DNA of 64,000 bases from Flavobacterium orientale (lineage in GTDB: Bacteria; Bacteroidota; Bacteroidia; Flavobacteriales; Flavobacteriaceae): positions 186,001 through 250,000 of the forward strand of contig NZ_BMFG01000004.1 of the NCBI RefSeq assembly GCF_014638005.1. Direction: 5' to 3'. Positions 53,813 to 62,536 of the stretch are shown here, in pieces. Position 1 is the first letter of the stretch. Each line of letters begins with the position of its first letter. A program made the position numbers and the translations under genes. Below the pieces are notes generated by a model. It did not search any database and was not told the origin of the DNA. It saw only the letters and a program-made list of their open reading frames with translations.

Positions 53813-55249
53813 ATGTCAGATTCCAGAAATTACTCGATCAAGCAACTCTCTAAAATTCAATTAAAAGTTGCCCGTCAAAGCAGAACCATACTTTTCCTTC
53901 TTTCTGCATTGGTTGCCATCATTTTAACATTCACATTACGCGATGGTGATTTCACAAAAACACAAGACTATGTTTTGTTTTTATTGTTCTTTGCTATCGG
54001 ATTATGGATTACTGAAGCCATTCCTCCGTTTGCAGTTGGAATTTTGATTGTTGGTTTTCTTGTTTTTACTATGGGACAAGAAAGCACCATGGATGCAAAA
54101 CGTTATGTTCAAACATGGTCTGACGGTGTGATTTGGCTTTTTCTCGGAGGATTTTTTCTGGCTGAGGGAATGAAGAAGACAAAATTAGACATATTACTTT
54201 TAAAAATTGCTGCTCCAAAATTTGGTTCTAAAGCAAAATTTATTGTTTTAGGTTTAATGCTAACAACTGCCACAATTTCAATGTTGATGAGCAACACCGC
54301 CACAACAGCCATGATGATTGCAACAGTGACTCCCCTATTTTTAGAATTTGGGAAAACTTCAAAAATAACTAAAGTTTTACTTCTCGGAATTCCATCAGCT
54401 GCTGCAATTGGCGGTATGGGAACCATTATCGGATCCGCCCCAAACGCAATAGCAGTGGGTGCTTTAGAAGGTATCGGAATCAAAATAACTTTTATTGAAT
54501 GGATGATTGTTGGAATTCCGGTTTCGCTTCTGTTAGTTTTTATGTTTTGGAGAGTTTTAATTTCAAAATATGAAATTGGAAATGAAACGTTATCCCTGGA
54601 TTTTTTGCAAATAAATACAGAAGAACCAAATAAAGAATTTGAAGAAGAAGATAAAATCAGAAAGCGAATTGTTTTAGTAGTTTTAGCAACAACATTGGTA
54701 TTGTGGCTGACATCGCAATGGACAAAAATTCCCGTTGCAGCAGTTTCAGGTATTCCTATTGTTGCCTTAACTATGTTAGGAATTATTGATGCCGACGATG
54801 TGCGATCATTACCTTGGGACACATTAATGCTTGTTGCCGGAGGTTTGGCTCTTGGTTTAGCCATTCAAGAACAAGGTTTGGCTGATTTTTTTATATCAAA
54901 AATCAGTTCCGTTGAATTGAACTTTTATATCTTACTATTGCTCTTTGCGTTGACTACGGTTATCTTGTCAAATTTTATGAGTAATACGGCCGCAACTACA
55001 ATTTTAATTCCTGTTGCTATCTCATTGATGAGTATTACAGAAGGTTTTAATCCCGTCGTACTTCCTTTTGTTATTGGCTTGAGTGCTTCTTGTGCATTGC
55101 TTTTACCGGTTTCTACGCCACCAAATGCTATTGCTTACAGCACCGGAATGATTGAACAAAAAGAATTCAGAATTGGAGGTATTTTTATAGGTATTGCCGG
55201 TCCGATATTAATTATTTTGTGGACACTTTTAACCACAACATTCTTTTAA
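53813..55249 (+). CDS. DASS/SLC13-family sodium-dicarboxylate symporter
   Basis: A 478-residue polytopic transporter for dicarboxylates or sulfate, with about 11-12 membrane segments. The inverted repeat of the fold is clear: the sodium-site motifs MSNTATTAMM (near 162) and FMSNTAATTI (near 386), and the two Ser-Asn-Thr signature loops with following SAPNAIAVGA (near 211) and TPPNAIAYSTG (near 438). The N-terminal 20 residues are cytoplasmic. It is divergent from rocD. Substrate cannot be set from sequence; C4-dicarboxylates are the common case. Confidence 0.92.
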   Translation: MSDSRNYSIKQLSKIQLKVARQSRTILFLLSALVAIILTFTLRDGDFTKTQDYVLFLLFFAIGLWITEAIPPFAVGILIVGFLVFTMGQESTMDAKRYVQTWSDGVIWLFLGGFFLAEGMKKTKLDILLLKIAAPKFGSKAKFIVLGLMLTTATISMLMSNTATTAMMIATVTPLFLEFGKTSKITKVLLLGIPSAAAIGGMGTIIGSAPNAIAVGALEGIGIKITFIEWMIVGIPVSLLLVFMFWRVLISKYEIGNETLSLDFLQINTEEPNKEFEEEDKIRKRIVLVVLATTLVLWLTSQWTKIPVAAVSGIPIVALTMLGIIDADDVRSLPWDTLMLVAGGLALGLAIQEQGLADFFISKISSVELNFYILLLLFALTTVILSNFMSNTAATTILIPVAISLMSITEGFNPVVLPFVIGLSASCALLLPVSTPPNAIAYSTGMIEQKEFRIGGIFIGIAGPILIILWTLLTTTFF

Positions 55250-55334
55250 TACTACAAATTCATCTGAGAAAGTTTTTTATTGTTTTTATGATAAAATTAA
55301 TGGTCTAAAACTATAATAATCTTGAGCAATACTT

Positions 55335-55349
55335 TATTTTTGCCACATG
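55335..55349 (+). promoter_or_regulatory. -7 box directly before rlmD (candidate leaderless start)
   Basis: TATTTTTG (55335-55342) ends 4 nt before the rlmD ATG (55347). With the usual distance from a Bacteroidota -7 box to the transcription start, the mRNA would begin at or within a few bases of the ATG. No -33 TTG at the correct spacing is visible, so the assignment is tentative. Confidence 0.4.
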
Positions 55350-56759
55350 GCAAGAAAAAAAACTGACAAGATTATTTTTGAGAACGTTACCGTTTTAGAT
55401 GCCGGAGCTAAAGGTGTTTCTGTTGCAAAAGCAGATGATGGAAAAATAATTTTCATTCCGAATGTAGTTCCCGGTGATGTAGTAGATGTGCAAACTTTCA
55501 AAAAGCGAAAAGCATATTATGAAGGAAAAGCCATTCGTTTTCATAATCTTTCCTCGCATCGAGTAGAACCTGTTTGCGAACATTTTGGGGTTTGTGGTGG
55601 TTGCAAATGGCAAAACATGAAATACAGTCAACAATTGTTTTATAAAAACAATGAAGTTTTTAATAATCTAAAACGTATTGGCAAAATTGAACTTCCTGAT
55701 TTTGAACCAATTTTAGGTTCAGATAAACAATTTTTCTATAGAAATAAAATGGAATTTTCGTTTTCTGACAGTCGTTGGCTAACCGAATCAGAAATTCAAA
55801 ATGACGATGCTATCTCAAATCGAAACGCATTAGGTTTTCATATTCCGAAAATGTGGGATAAAATTTTAGATATTACAAAATGTCATCTTCAAGAAGACCC
55901 ATCCAATGCGATTAGAAATGAAATTAAGGAATTTTCTACCAAACACGAAATTCCGTTTTTCAATGCAAGAAATCATGATGGTTTGTTGCGAACGTTGATG
56001 ATTCGAACGGCTTCAACAGGAGAGTTGATGGTTTTAATTCAATTTTATAAGGAAGATAAAACAAAACGAGAGTTACTTTTGAATTTTGTAGCCGAACGTT
56101 TTCCGCAAATTACTTCCTTATTGTATGTAATTAATGGCAAAGCCAATGATACTTTGTATGACCAAAGCATTAAGTTGTTCAAAGGTCGTGACTATATTTT
56201 GGAATCAATGGAAGGCTTGCAGTTTTCTATAAATGCAAAATCATTTTATCAAACCAATTCAGAGCAAGCTTATGAATTGTATAAAATTACACGAGATTTT
56301 GCCGGATTAACCGGAAACGAATTGGTATATGATTTATATACCGGAACCGGAACAATTGCCCAATTTGTCTCTAAAAAAGCAAAAAAAGTAATTGGTGTTG
56401 AAGCCGTTCCTGAAGCAATTGCCGATGCCAAAGAAAATGCAAAACGAAACAACATTACTAACTGTGAGTTTTTTGTTGGTGATATGAAAGAAGTTTTTAA
56501 TGCTGAATTTATTGCCACTCATGGCAAACCTGATGTAATCATCACCGATCCACCCCGAGATGGAATGCACGCTGCTGTTGTAGAACAAATTATGAAAATT
56601 GCTCCTGAAAAAGTAGTTTATGTAAGTTGTAATTCTGCCACACAAGCCAGAGATTTAGCTTTAATGGATTCATTATACAAAGTGACGCGTGTTCGTCCGG
56701 TTGATATGTTTCCACAAACGCATCATGTTGAAAATGTTGTACTTTTAGAAAAAAAATAA
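55347..56759 (+). CDS. rlmD: 23S rRNA (uracil-1939-C5)-methyltransferase RlmD
   Basis: A 470-residue SAM-dependent RNA m5U methyltransferase. The N terminus is a TRAM domain (about 1-70). The iron-sulfur cluster cysteines appear as CEHFGVCGGC (near 80-90) and a fourth Cys in ITKCHLQ (near 178). The catalytic domain has motif I YDLYTGTGTIAQF (near 332), NPPR-type ITDPPRDG (near 400), and the nucleophile Cys in VVYVSCNSATQARD (near 426). It might be the related RlmCD, as one enzyme often covers two sites. The next gene starts directly at its stop. Confidence 0.92.
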   Translation: MARKKTDKIIFENVTVLDAGAKGVSVAKADDGKIIFIPNVVPGDVVDVQTFKKRKAYYEGKAIRFHNLSSHRVEPVCEHFGVCGGCKWQNMKYSQQLFYKNNEVFNNLKRIGKIELPDFEPILGSDKQFFYRNKMEFSFSDSRWLTESEIQNDDAISNRNALGFHIPKMWDKILDITKCHLQEDPSNAIRNEIKEFSTKHEIPFFNARNHDGLLRTLMIRTASTGELMVLIQFYKEDKTKRELLLNFVAERFPQITSLLYVINGKANDTLYDQSIKLFKGRDYILESMEGLQFSINAKSFYQTNSEQAYELYKITRDFAGLTGNELVYDLYTGTGTIAQFVSKKAKKVIGVEAVPEAIADAKENAKRNNITNCEFFVGDMKEVFNAEFIATHGKPDVIITDPPRDGMHAAVVEQIMKIAPEKVVYVSCNSATQARDLALMDSLYKVTRVRPVDMFPQTHHVENVVLLEKK

Positions 56760-57266
56760 ATGAATAGCTATTTTAAACTATTTTTAATTGTAAGTCTTAC
56801 AACACTTTTTTCAGGTTGTGAAAAAGATGATATTTGTGCTCCGGGAACTCCAACTACTCCCCGATTAGTCATTGAATTTTACAACTATGAAAATCCGGCA
56901 ATTTTGAGAAATGTAACTGATTTGCGAGTGAAAAATCCGACTCAAAATAATTTTATGACTTTCACTAATACAAGCAAAATTGAGATTCCTTTAAAAACAT
57001 TTGAAGATGTAACCGTATATGAGTTTACATTAAATGCGAATGCTACTGATGTTAGCAACAATACTGACTTAATTGAAATTAATTACACTCGTGAAGCTAT
57101 TTATGTATCCCGAGCATGTGGTTTTAAAACTCATTTTGAATTAAATCCGCTAGTAGGGTTTGAAATTGAAGATGTAGTGGACACCAATCTTTGGATTAAA
57201 GACAAAAACATACTAAAAACCAATATCGACTCCGAAAATGAAGTTCACATCAAATTATTTTTTTAG
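56760..57266 (+). CDS. Lipoprotein of unknown function, DUF6452-like
   Basis: A 168-residue exported protein. The signal peptide ends at a lipobox FSGC, and the mature part (EKDDICAPGTPTTPRLVIEF start) is a beta-rich domain with two more cysteines (ICAPG, RACGF). I associate it with family DUF6452 by its place after rlmD and before a DUF6048-like gene in flavobacteria, but this is recall. It overlaps the next gene by 29 nt, so they are coupled. Confidence 0.75.
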   Translation: MNSYFKLFLIVSLTTLFSGCEKDDICAPGTPTTPRLVIEFYNYENPAILRNVTDLRVKNPTQNNFMTFTNTSKIEIPLKTFEDVTVYEFTLNANATDVSNNTDLIEINYTREAIYVSRACGFKTHFELNPLVGFEIEDVVDTNLWIKDKNILKTNIDSENEVHIKLFF

Positions 57267-57963
57267 TATACTATTACTTTTTCTAACGGCAACAATTTTT
57301 GCACAAGAAACTAAAATTGATACCCTTCCTGTTAAAAGTGATCGATACGGACTTCGAGTGGGAGTTGATGTTTATCGCTTAACAAGAGCTTTTTATGATG
57401 ATAACTATAAAGGATTGGAATTGGTTGGTGATTTCAGATTTTCAAAAAAAATATATTTGGCTGCCGAACTCGGAAATGAAAATTATACCAAACAAGATGA
57501 TCGTTTAAATTTTACCACAAAAGGCAGCTATTTAAAAGCCGGTGCCGATTATAACGTTTATGAAAATTGGTTAGACATGGAAAATTTGATTTATATCGGT
57601 TTTCGGGTAGGTGTTAGCACATTCAGTCAAACTTTAAATTCATACACAGTTTACACACCAGATCCCTATTTTGGTGAATCGCCAACAATTCAATCAGGTG
57701 AGGAATTCAAGGGTTTAAATGCTCAATGGGGTGAATTTGTAATGGGAATTAAAGCAGAATTGTTTTCAAATTTATATGCCGGTTTTAGTATTCGATTTAA
57801 TCGATTATTCAACAACACCAAACCAGCGGGATTTGATAATTTATACATTCCGGGATTCAATAGAACCTATGATGGAAATTTTGGTGTAGGGTTTAACTAC
57901 ACAGTTTCTTATTTCATTCCTATTTATAAAGTAAAAAAGGTAGCTGAAAAAGAATATAAATAA
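57238..57963 (+). CDS. Outer-membrane beta-barrel-like protein, DUF6048-like
   Basis: A 241-residue protein with a signal peptide (MKFTSNYFFSILLLFLTATI, cleaved near FAQ). The mature chain has the alternating pattern of an outer-membrane barrel, for example GLRVGVDVYRLTRAF, YKGLELVGDFRFSKKIYLAAELG and FGVGFNYTVSYFIPIYKVKK at the C terminus, though the last residue is Lys rather than Phe. It likely forms a surface or envelope complex with the preceding lipoprotein, as inferred from their overlap. It ends 0 nt from the convergent gene at 57964. Confidence 0.75.
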   Translation: MKFTSNYFFSILLLFLTATIFAQETKIDTLPVKSDRYGLRVGVDVYRLTRAFYDDNYKGLELVGDFRFSKKIYLAAELGNENYTKQDDRLNFTTKGSYLKAGADYNVYENWLDMENLIYIGFRVGVSTFSQTLNSYTVYTPDPYFGESPTIQSGEEFKGLNAQWGEFVMGIKAELFSNLYAGFSIRFNRLFNNTKPAGFDNLYIPGFNRTYDGNFGVGFNYTVSYFIPIYKVKKVAEKEYK

Positions 57964-58197
57964 TCATTTTAATTCTTTTACTCCTTTTATAAACAACCAC
58001 TTCATATACAATTTCACTCCTTCATTTGTTTTAATGGCTTGAAATTTAGGTGCTAAAAGTAATGTTAGCATGAAAGCTCCGATAGAAACCCAAATAGTTT
58101 CCATTCCGGTTATATATCCAATTAAAATTCTAAAAGGAATAAAAAAAACTATGAAGGCCAATAATTGGTAAAAAAAAGCTTTTGTGTGTAAGTTCAT
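57964..58197 (-). CDS. Small membrane protein of unknown function
   Basis: A 77-residue protein with two membrane segments (about 8-30 and 34-50) and a basic C terminus (KGVKELK). No family recognised. It is convergent with, and abuts, the DUF6048-like gene. The upstream 131 nt separate it from thrC in divergent orientation. Confidence 0.6.
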   Translation of the reverse strand: MNLHTKAFFYQLLAFIVFFIPFRILIGYITGMETIWVSIGAFMLTLLLAPKFQAIKTNEGVKLYMKWLFIKGVKELK

Positions 58198-58328
58198 CAG
58201 GTAAAATTTAATTCAAAAATACAAATTTAATAGGATTACTTAAAATCTATTTTGAAATTGCTTTTAAGATTAAAACTTTATTTTACATTTACGATTAAAT
58301 ATTTTTTTTGATTTTAAATGCCGTACAA

Positions 58329-59624
58329 ATGCTTTATAAAAGTTTAAATAGTCAATCCCCCAAAGTTACTTTTCAAGAAGCTGTAACCTTGGGATTAGCT
58401 CCTGACAAAGGATTGTATTTTCCTGAGGAAATTCCAACTTTACCTATTGATTTCATTAATTCAATTGAAAAATTTTCAGATGATGAAATTGCTTTTACAG
58501 TAATCAAACCTTATATCAATAACGAAATTCCTGATGACGAATTAAAAAAAATAGTAACCGATACACTTTGCTTTGATTTCCCTTTAGTTGAAGTTGGAAA
58601 AAACTGCTATTCGCTTGAATTATTTCATGGCCCAACCATGGCATTCAAAGATGTTGGTGCTCGTTTTATGGCTCGATGTTTAGCTTATTTTAATAAAATA
58701 GAAAGCAATTCAAAAAACACTATTTTGGTTGCAACTTCCGGAGATACTGGCGGAGCTGTGGCAAGTGGTTTTCTTGATGTTTCAGGTGTTGATGTGGTTA
58801 TTCTTTATCCTACGGGAAAAGTAAGTGAGGTTCAGGAAAAACAACTCACCACTTTAGGAAAAAATATTACAGCATTAGAGGTTGATGGCGTTTTTGACGA
58901 TTGTCAAGATATGGTTAAAAAAGCATTTTTAGATGAAGATTTTAAACATTTAAACTTAACCTCGGCTAACTCAATTAATATTGCACGATGGCTACCTCAA
59001 ATGTTTTATTATTTTTTTGCCTACAAAGCTTTAAAAAATAAAAGTGAGAAATTATACTTTTCTGTCCCGAGTGGCAACTTCGGGAATATTTGTTCGGGTA
59101 TGCTCGCCAAAAAAATGGGTTTACCTATTGCCGGATTTATTGCCGCTACAAATAGCAACGACACCGTTCCGAGATATATGATTGACGCAAAGTACAATCC
59201 TAAACCTTCAATCGCAACAATATCTAATGCCATGGATGTTGGAAACCCAAGTAACTTTATTCGAATTATAGAAATTTACCACAATAATTTTTCTGAATTA
59301 CAATCCGATTTACAAGCTATGAGTTTTTCAGATGCTGAAACAAAAGCAGCAATGAAATTCATCTATAAACATTACAAATATATAGCAGAACCACATGGTG
59401 CAGTGGGATATTTAGGTATTCAAAATAAATTAAAACAAAATGATAATGCCATTGGCGTTTTTTTTGAAACGGCCCATCCAATTAAGTTTTTGGAAACGGT
59501 TGAACCAACATTAAATTGTACTTTAGAAATTCCTGATGCAATCAAAGAAATACTTGCCAAAGAAAAGAAAAGTATCAAAATTGAAAATTATGAACAATTG
59601 AAATCTTATTTAATGTCTAATTAA
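58329..59624 (+). CDS. thrC: Threonine synthase
   Basis: A PLP enzyme that turns O-phosphohomoserine into threonine. The 431-residue protein shows the PLP lysine in GPTMAFKDVGARFMAR (near 105), the phosphate loop VATSGDTGGAVASG (near 140) and VPSGNFGNICSG (near 248). The in-frame TTG 58308 would add seven residues; ATG 58329 gives the usual MLYKSLN start. It is separated from thrA-thrB (30.5-34 kb), which is a departure from the common thrABC order. I see no Thr-rich leader before it. Confidence 0.93.
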   Translation: MLYKSLNSQSPKVTFQEAVTLGLAPDKGLYFPEEIPTLPIDFINSIEKFSDDEIAFTVIKPYINNEIPDDELKKIVTDTLCFDFPLVEVGKNCYSLELFHGPTMAFKDVGARFMARCLAYFNKIESNSKNTILVATSGDTGGAVASGFLDVSGVDVVILYPTGKVSEVQEKQLTTLGKNITALEVDGVFDDCQDMVKKAFLDEDFKHLNLTSANSINIARWLPQMFYYFFAYKALKNKSEKLYFSVPSGNFGNICSGMLAKKMGLPIAGFIAATNSNDTVPRYMIDAKYNPKPSIATISNAMDVGNPSNFIRIIEIYHNNFSELQSDLQAMSFSDAETKAAMKFIYKHYKYIAEPHGAVGYLGIQNKLKQNDNAIGVFFETAHPIKFLETVEPTLNCTLEIPDAIKEILAKEKKSIKIENYEQLKSYLMSN

Positions 59625-59676
59625 CTTTAAGTTTTAATAAAATTTACTGAAAACAAACTTATGCAGGAAATTTTTT

Positions 59677-59691
59677 TATATTTGAGTAATG
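59677..59691 (+). promoter_or_regulatory. -7 box directly before the sensor kinase gene
   Basis: TATATTTG (59677-59684) is a perfect TAnnTTTG. Only 4 nt separate it from ATG 59689, so the transcript may be leaderless or nearly so. A good -33 is not seen. Confidence 0.4.
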
Positions 59692-61398
59692 AGAAGAAAG
59701 CCTAATATAATTACTTTTTTATTTATACTTATATCCCTATTCTTGGCAGTTATATGGCATAAAGCTTTATTGTTTAACACTCCCGATGTAAATAAGGAAT
59801 TCGTTATTTATCATTTTCTAAAAGACATACTTTTTATTTTTTTTACTGGTTTTTTGCTTCGTTTTGTCATAGTCAACAATGATGTTAAAAACGAAAAAAT
59901 AATGAAGCAGCTTCAAAAAAACAATCAAGAGATAAGTGATTCTATTGAACGCTATAATATTGTAGCCAAAGCTACTAGTGATACAATTTGGGATTGGAAA
60001 ATACAAGAAGATGAATTTGTATGGAATAAAGGTATTCAAGGTGTTTACGGGTACAAAAGTGAAGAAGTTGGAACAACTTCAAATTGGTGGTTTGACCGAA
60101 TTCACCCGGAAGACAGTTTGAAAATGTCTGTTAAACTTTATTCTTTTTTAGAACAAAAAACAGAACGATGGCAAGATGAATACCGATTTAGATGTGCGGA
60201 TGGAACTTATAGATATGTTTTTGACAGGGGATTTTTAGTAAAAGATGAAACAGGCAAAGCCATCAGAATGATTGGAGCCATTCAGGATATCACTAAACAA
60301 AAAGAAGAAGAACAACGCTTGAAGCTCCTTGAAACAGTAATTACACAAACCAAAGATGCTGTTGTAATTACTGACACAGATATCACTGATAATGAATTGC
60401 CAAAAATCATTTTCGTGAACCCGGCATTTACCAAAATGACCGGCTATAAATCTAAAGAAGTTATTGGCAAGTCACCTTCGATGTTTATTGGACCAAAATC
60501 TGATGCGGCCGAATTGGATAAATTATTGAAATCTTTAAAATCTGTTTCTGAGTGTTTTATAGAAACAATTATTTACCGAAAAAACAATGAAGAATATTGG
60601 ATTAACTTTTCAATGATTCCTATTTTTAACAAAGATGGCGAACATACCCATTGGATTTCTATTCAAAGAGACATTACCGAAGAAAAAAATCAAGAAAAAG
60701 AAAAAGAACAATTAATTAGAGAATTAACTCAAAACAATAAAGATTTAAAACAATTCTCTTATATTACATCACATAATTTCAGAGCACCACTTTCTAATTT
60801 AACCGGATTATTGAATTTATTGGAAGATATCCCAATTGAGAACGAAGAATTAAAAGAAATTTTAAACGGATTTAATAAATCAACAAAACTTCTAAACGAT
60901 ACTATTGAAGATTTAGTAAAAGTAGTAATCATTAAAGACAATCCTTCAATTCAAAAAGAAGAAGTTAAAGTAAATGAAGTTTTTGAAAATGTGTTTTTTC
61001 AATTAAACAATCAAATCAATCTTCATAAACCTAACCTTAAGATTGAAATCGATGAAAATGTAGTTTTACAAATTAACAAAGCTTATTTGGAAAGTATCAT
61101 TCTCAATTTAGTGTCTAATGCAATTAAATATCGTTCAACAGAAAGGAAATTAAAAATTTCGATAAAAGTATTTGAAATTGACAGCAAAGTCCATTTAGAA
61201 ATCGCTGATAACGGAATTGGAATTGATCTTGTCAAAAATGAAGATAAGATATTTGGACTTTACCAACGCTTTCACAATTATCCGGATAGCAAAGGACTTG
61301 GATTGTATTTAGTAAAATCTCAGGTAGAAGCCATGGGTGGAACAATCACCGTGAGTAGTGCTGTTAATAAAGGAACCACATTTAATATAATTTTTTAA
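59689..61398 (+). CDS. Membrane PAS-domain sensor histidine kinase
   Basis: A 569-residue kinase. Two membrane segments (about 5-28 and 45-63) are followed by a short coiled coil, two PAS domains with PAC motifs (about 80-205 and 212-330), and the kinase core. The H box is FSYITSHNFRAPLSN (His near 360), where the residue after His is Asn instead of the usual Asp or Glu. The N box LNLVSNAIKYRS, G1 DNGIGID and the last box GLGLYLVKSQVEAMGG are intact. The response-regulator gene follows after 11 nt. No DNA-binding output partner is present. Confidence 0.92.
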   Translation: MRRKPNIITFLFILISLFLAVIWHKALLFNTPDVNKEFVIYHFLKDILFIFFTGFLLRFVIVNNDVKNEKIMKQLQKNNQEISDSIERYNIVAKATSDTIWDWKIQEDEFVWNKGIQGVYGYKSEEVGTTSNWWFDRIHPEDSLKMSVKLYSFLEQKTERWQDEYRFRCADGTYRYVFDRGFLVKDETGKAIRMIGAIQDITKQKEEEQRLKLLETVITQTKDAVVITDTDITDNELPKIIFVNPAFTKMTGYKSKEVIGKSPSMFIGPKSDAAELDKLLKSLKSVSECFIETIIYRKNNEEYWINFSMIPIFNKDGEHTHWISIQRDITEEKNQEKEKEQLIRELTQNNKDLKQFSYITSHNFRAPLSNLTGLLNLLEDIPIENEELKEILNGFNKSTKLLNDTIEDLVKVVIIKDNPSIQKEEVKVNEVFENVFFQLNNQINLHKPNLKIEIDENVVLQINKAYLESIILNLVSNAIKYRSTERKLKISIKVFEIDSKVHLEIADNGIGIDLVKNEDKIFGLYQRFHNYPDSKGLGLYLVKSQVEAMGGTITVSSAVNKGTTFNIIF

Positions 61399-61409
61399 AA
61401 TCCAAAACC

Positions 61410-61817
61410 ATGCTAGAAACAGTTTTGTGTGTAGATGATGATCCAATAACACTGATGCTATGCAAAAAGGTTATTGTGAAGGCTAATTTTGGCAAAGAAA
61501 TAATTTTTGCTCAAAATGGTCAAGAAGCTTTAGACTTATTTGAAAAATTAAAAGATGACAACCTAAAGGATGGTGCTCAAGTTCCGCAATTGGTTTTTTT
61601 AGACCTCAACATGCCGGTAATGAATGGCTGGGATTTTATTGAAAAATTCTCTCTTGATACTAATTCTGCTTTTAAAAACACTAAGGTCATAATTCTATCA
61701 TCAACAATAGACCCGGCCGATTTTAATCGGGCAAAACAATATAACGTTGTTTCTCATTTTCTTTCAAAACCAATTACAGTTGAAATGCTTGAAAAATTAA
61801 AAGAAATATATTCATAA
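61410..61817 (+). CDS. Single-domain response regulator
   Basis: A 135-residue CheY-like receiver with no output domain. The acidic pocket is VDDDP (near 7-10), the phospho-acceptor Asp is in LVFLDLNMPVMNGW (near 65), the switch Thr/Ser is in IILSSTI, and the conserved Lys is in LSKPITV (near 120). It is cotranscribed with the PAS kinase and is the likely target. A relay or allosteric role is expected. It ends at a bidirectional terminator. Confidence 0.92.
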   Translation: MLETVLCVDDDPITLMLCKKVIVKANFGKEIIFAQNGQEALDLFEKLKDDNLKDGAQVPQLVFLDLNMPVMNGWDFIEKFSLDTNSAFKNTKVIILSSTIDPADFNRAKQYNVVSHFLSKPITVEMLEKLKEIYS

Positions 61818-61847
61818 AAAAAGCTTCGCAAATGCGAAGCTTTTTTA
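61818..61847. terminator. Bidirectional terminator
   Basis: A 13-bp perfect stem AAAAAAGCTTCGC/GCGAAGCTTTTTT (61818-61830, 61835-61847) with loop AAAT between the response-regulator gene and the convergent rpsT. Confidence 0.9.
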
Positions 61848-61869
61848 GTAGTTGAATAACTTAAACTTA

Positions 61870-62121
61870 TTATAACTTAGCTACATGCTTAGTTAATTTT
61901 GATTTTAAGTTTGAAGCTTTATTATCATGAATGATATTTTTCTTAGCTAATTTGTCAATCATAGAGATAACAGCTGTTAATTTTGCAGTTGCCTCAGATT
62001 TATCACTAGACATTCTCAAAGCTTTGATTGCGTTACGAGTTGTTTTGTGTTGGTATCTGTTTAATACTCTTTTCTTTTCGTTGCTTCTTATTCTTTTTAA
62101 AGCTGACTTATGATTTGCCAT
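61870..62121 (-). CDS. rpsT: 30S ribosomal protein S20
   Basis: A primary 16S rRNA-binding protein of 83 residues, highly basic (MANHKSALKRIRSNEKKRVL start) and folding as a three-helix bundle. Full length for the family. It stands alone on the minus strand, as rpsT often does. The upstream 62122-62271 region contains an AT-rich stretch and no clear promoter that I can name. Confidence 0.96.
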   Translation of the reverse strand: MANHKSALKRIRSNEKKRVLNRYQHKTTRNAIKALRMSSDKSEATAKLTAVISMIDKLAKKNIIHDNKASNLKSKLTKHVAKL

Positions 62122-62271
62122 TTTTTTAATTTTAGATGTAATAATTTATAAATACTAGTTAAAAAAGAAAAACCTCCCACAACTGCTTGAACAATCACTT
62201 TGGTTTTAACTAATAAAATAAAAATCGAGACACCAATTTTTATTTTATAAAACTAATTTACAACTAATTTG

Positions 62272-62343
62272 TAGTCCGTAGGGGAATCGAACCCCTGTTA
62301 CCAGGATGAAAACCTGGCGTCCTAACCCCTAGACGAACGGACC
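62272..62343 (-). tRNA. tRNA-Glu(UUC), copy 1
   Basis: A 72-nt tRNA. Acceptor GGTCCGT/ACGGACT, discriminator A, anticodon loop TTTTCAT giving UUC, T stem AGGGG/CCCCT. It lies 45 nt downstream of the second copy and differs from it by compensated changes in the stems. Confidence 0.95.
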
Positions 62344-62388
62344 ATTGATTCCTCTAGTTTAAGCTTTTCAATCTATTCTTTGAACTTG

Positions 62389-62460
62389 TAGCCCGTGGGG
62401 GAATCGAACCCCCCTTACCAGGATGAAAACCTGGCGTCCTAACCGATAGACGAACGGGCC
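62389..62460 (-). tRNA. tRNA-Glu(UUC), copy 2
   Basis: A 72-nt tRNA. Acceptor GGCCCGT/ACGGGCT, discriminator A, same anticodon arm as copy 1, T stem GGGGG/CCCCC, D loop TCGGTTA instead of GGGGTTA. Transcribed first in the pair, 10 nt after the conserved promoter motif. Confidence 0.95.
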
Positions 62461-62469
62461 AATTGCTAA

Positions 62470-62508
62470 TTGCGAGTGCAAAAATACAACTATTTTTTAT
62501 ACTCGCAA
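62470..62508 (-). promoter_or_regulatory. Promoter of the tRNA-Glu pair
   Basis: On the minus strand TTG (62508-62506), 19 nt, then TATTTTTG (62486-62479). The -7 box runs into TTTGCACTCGCAA (62482-62470), identical in 13 nt to the tRNA-Ser start region at 8404-8416. Confidence 0.7.
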
Positions 62509-62536
62509 TAGTTACAAAATATTTTTTTACTTTTTT

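Noticed and set aside
54109..54864. 251-codon ORF antisense to the DASS transporter
   Set aside because: Full antisense overlap with a gene carrying all family motifs; composition is that of a shadow frame.
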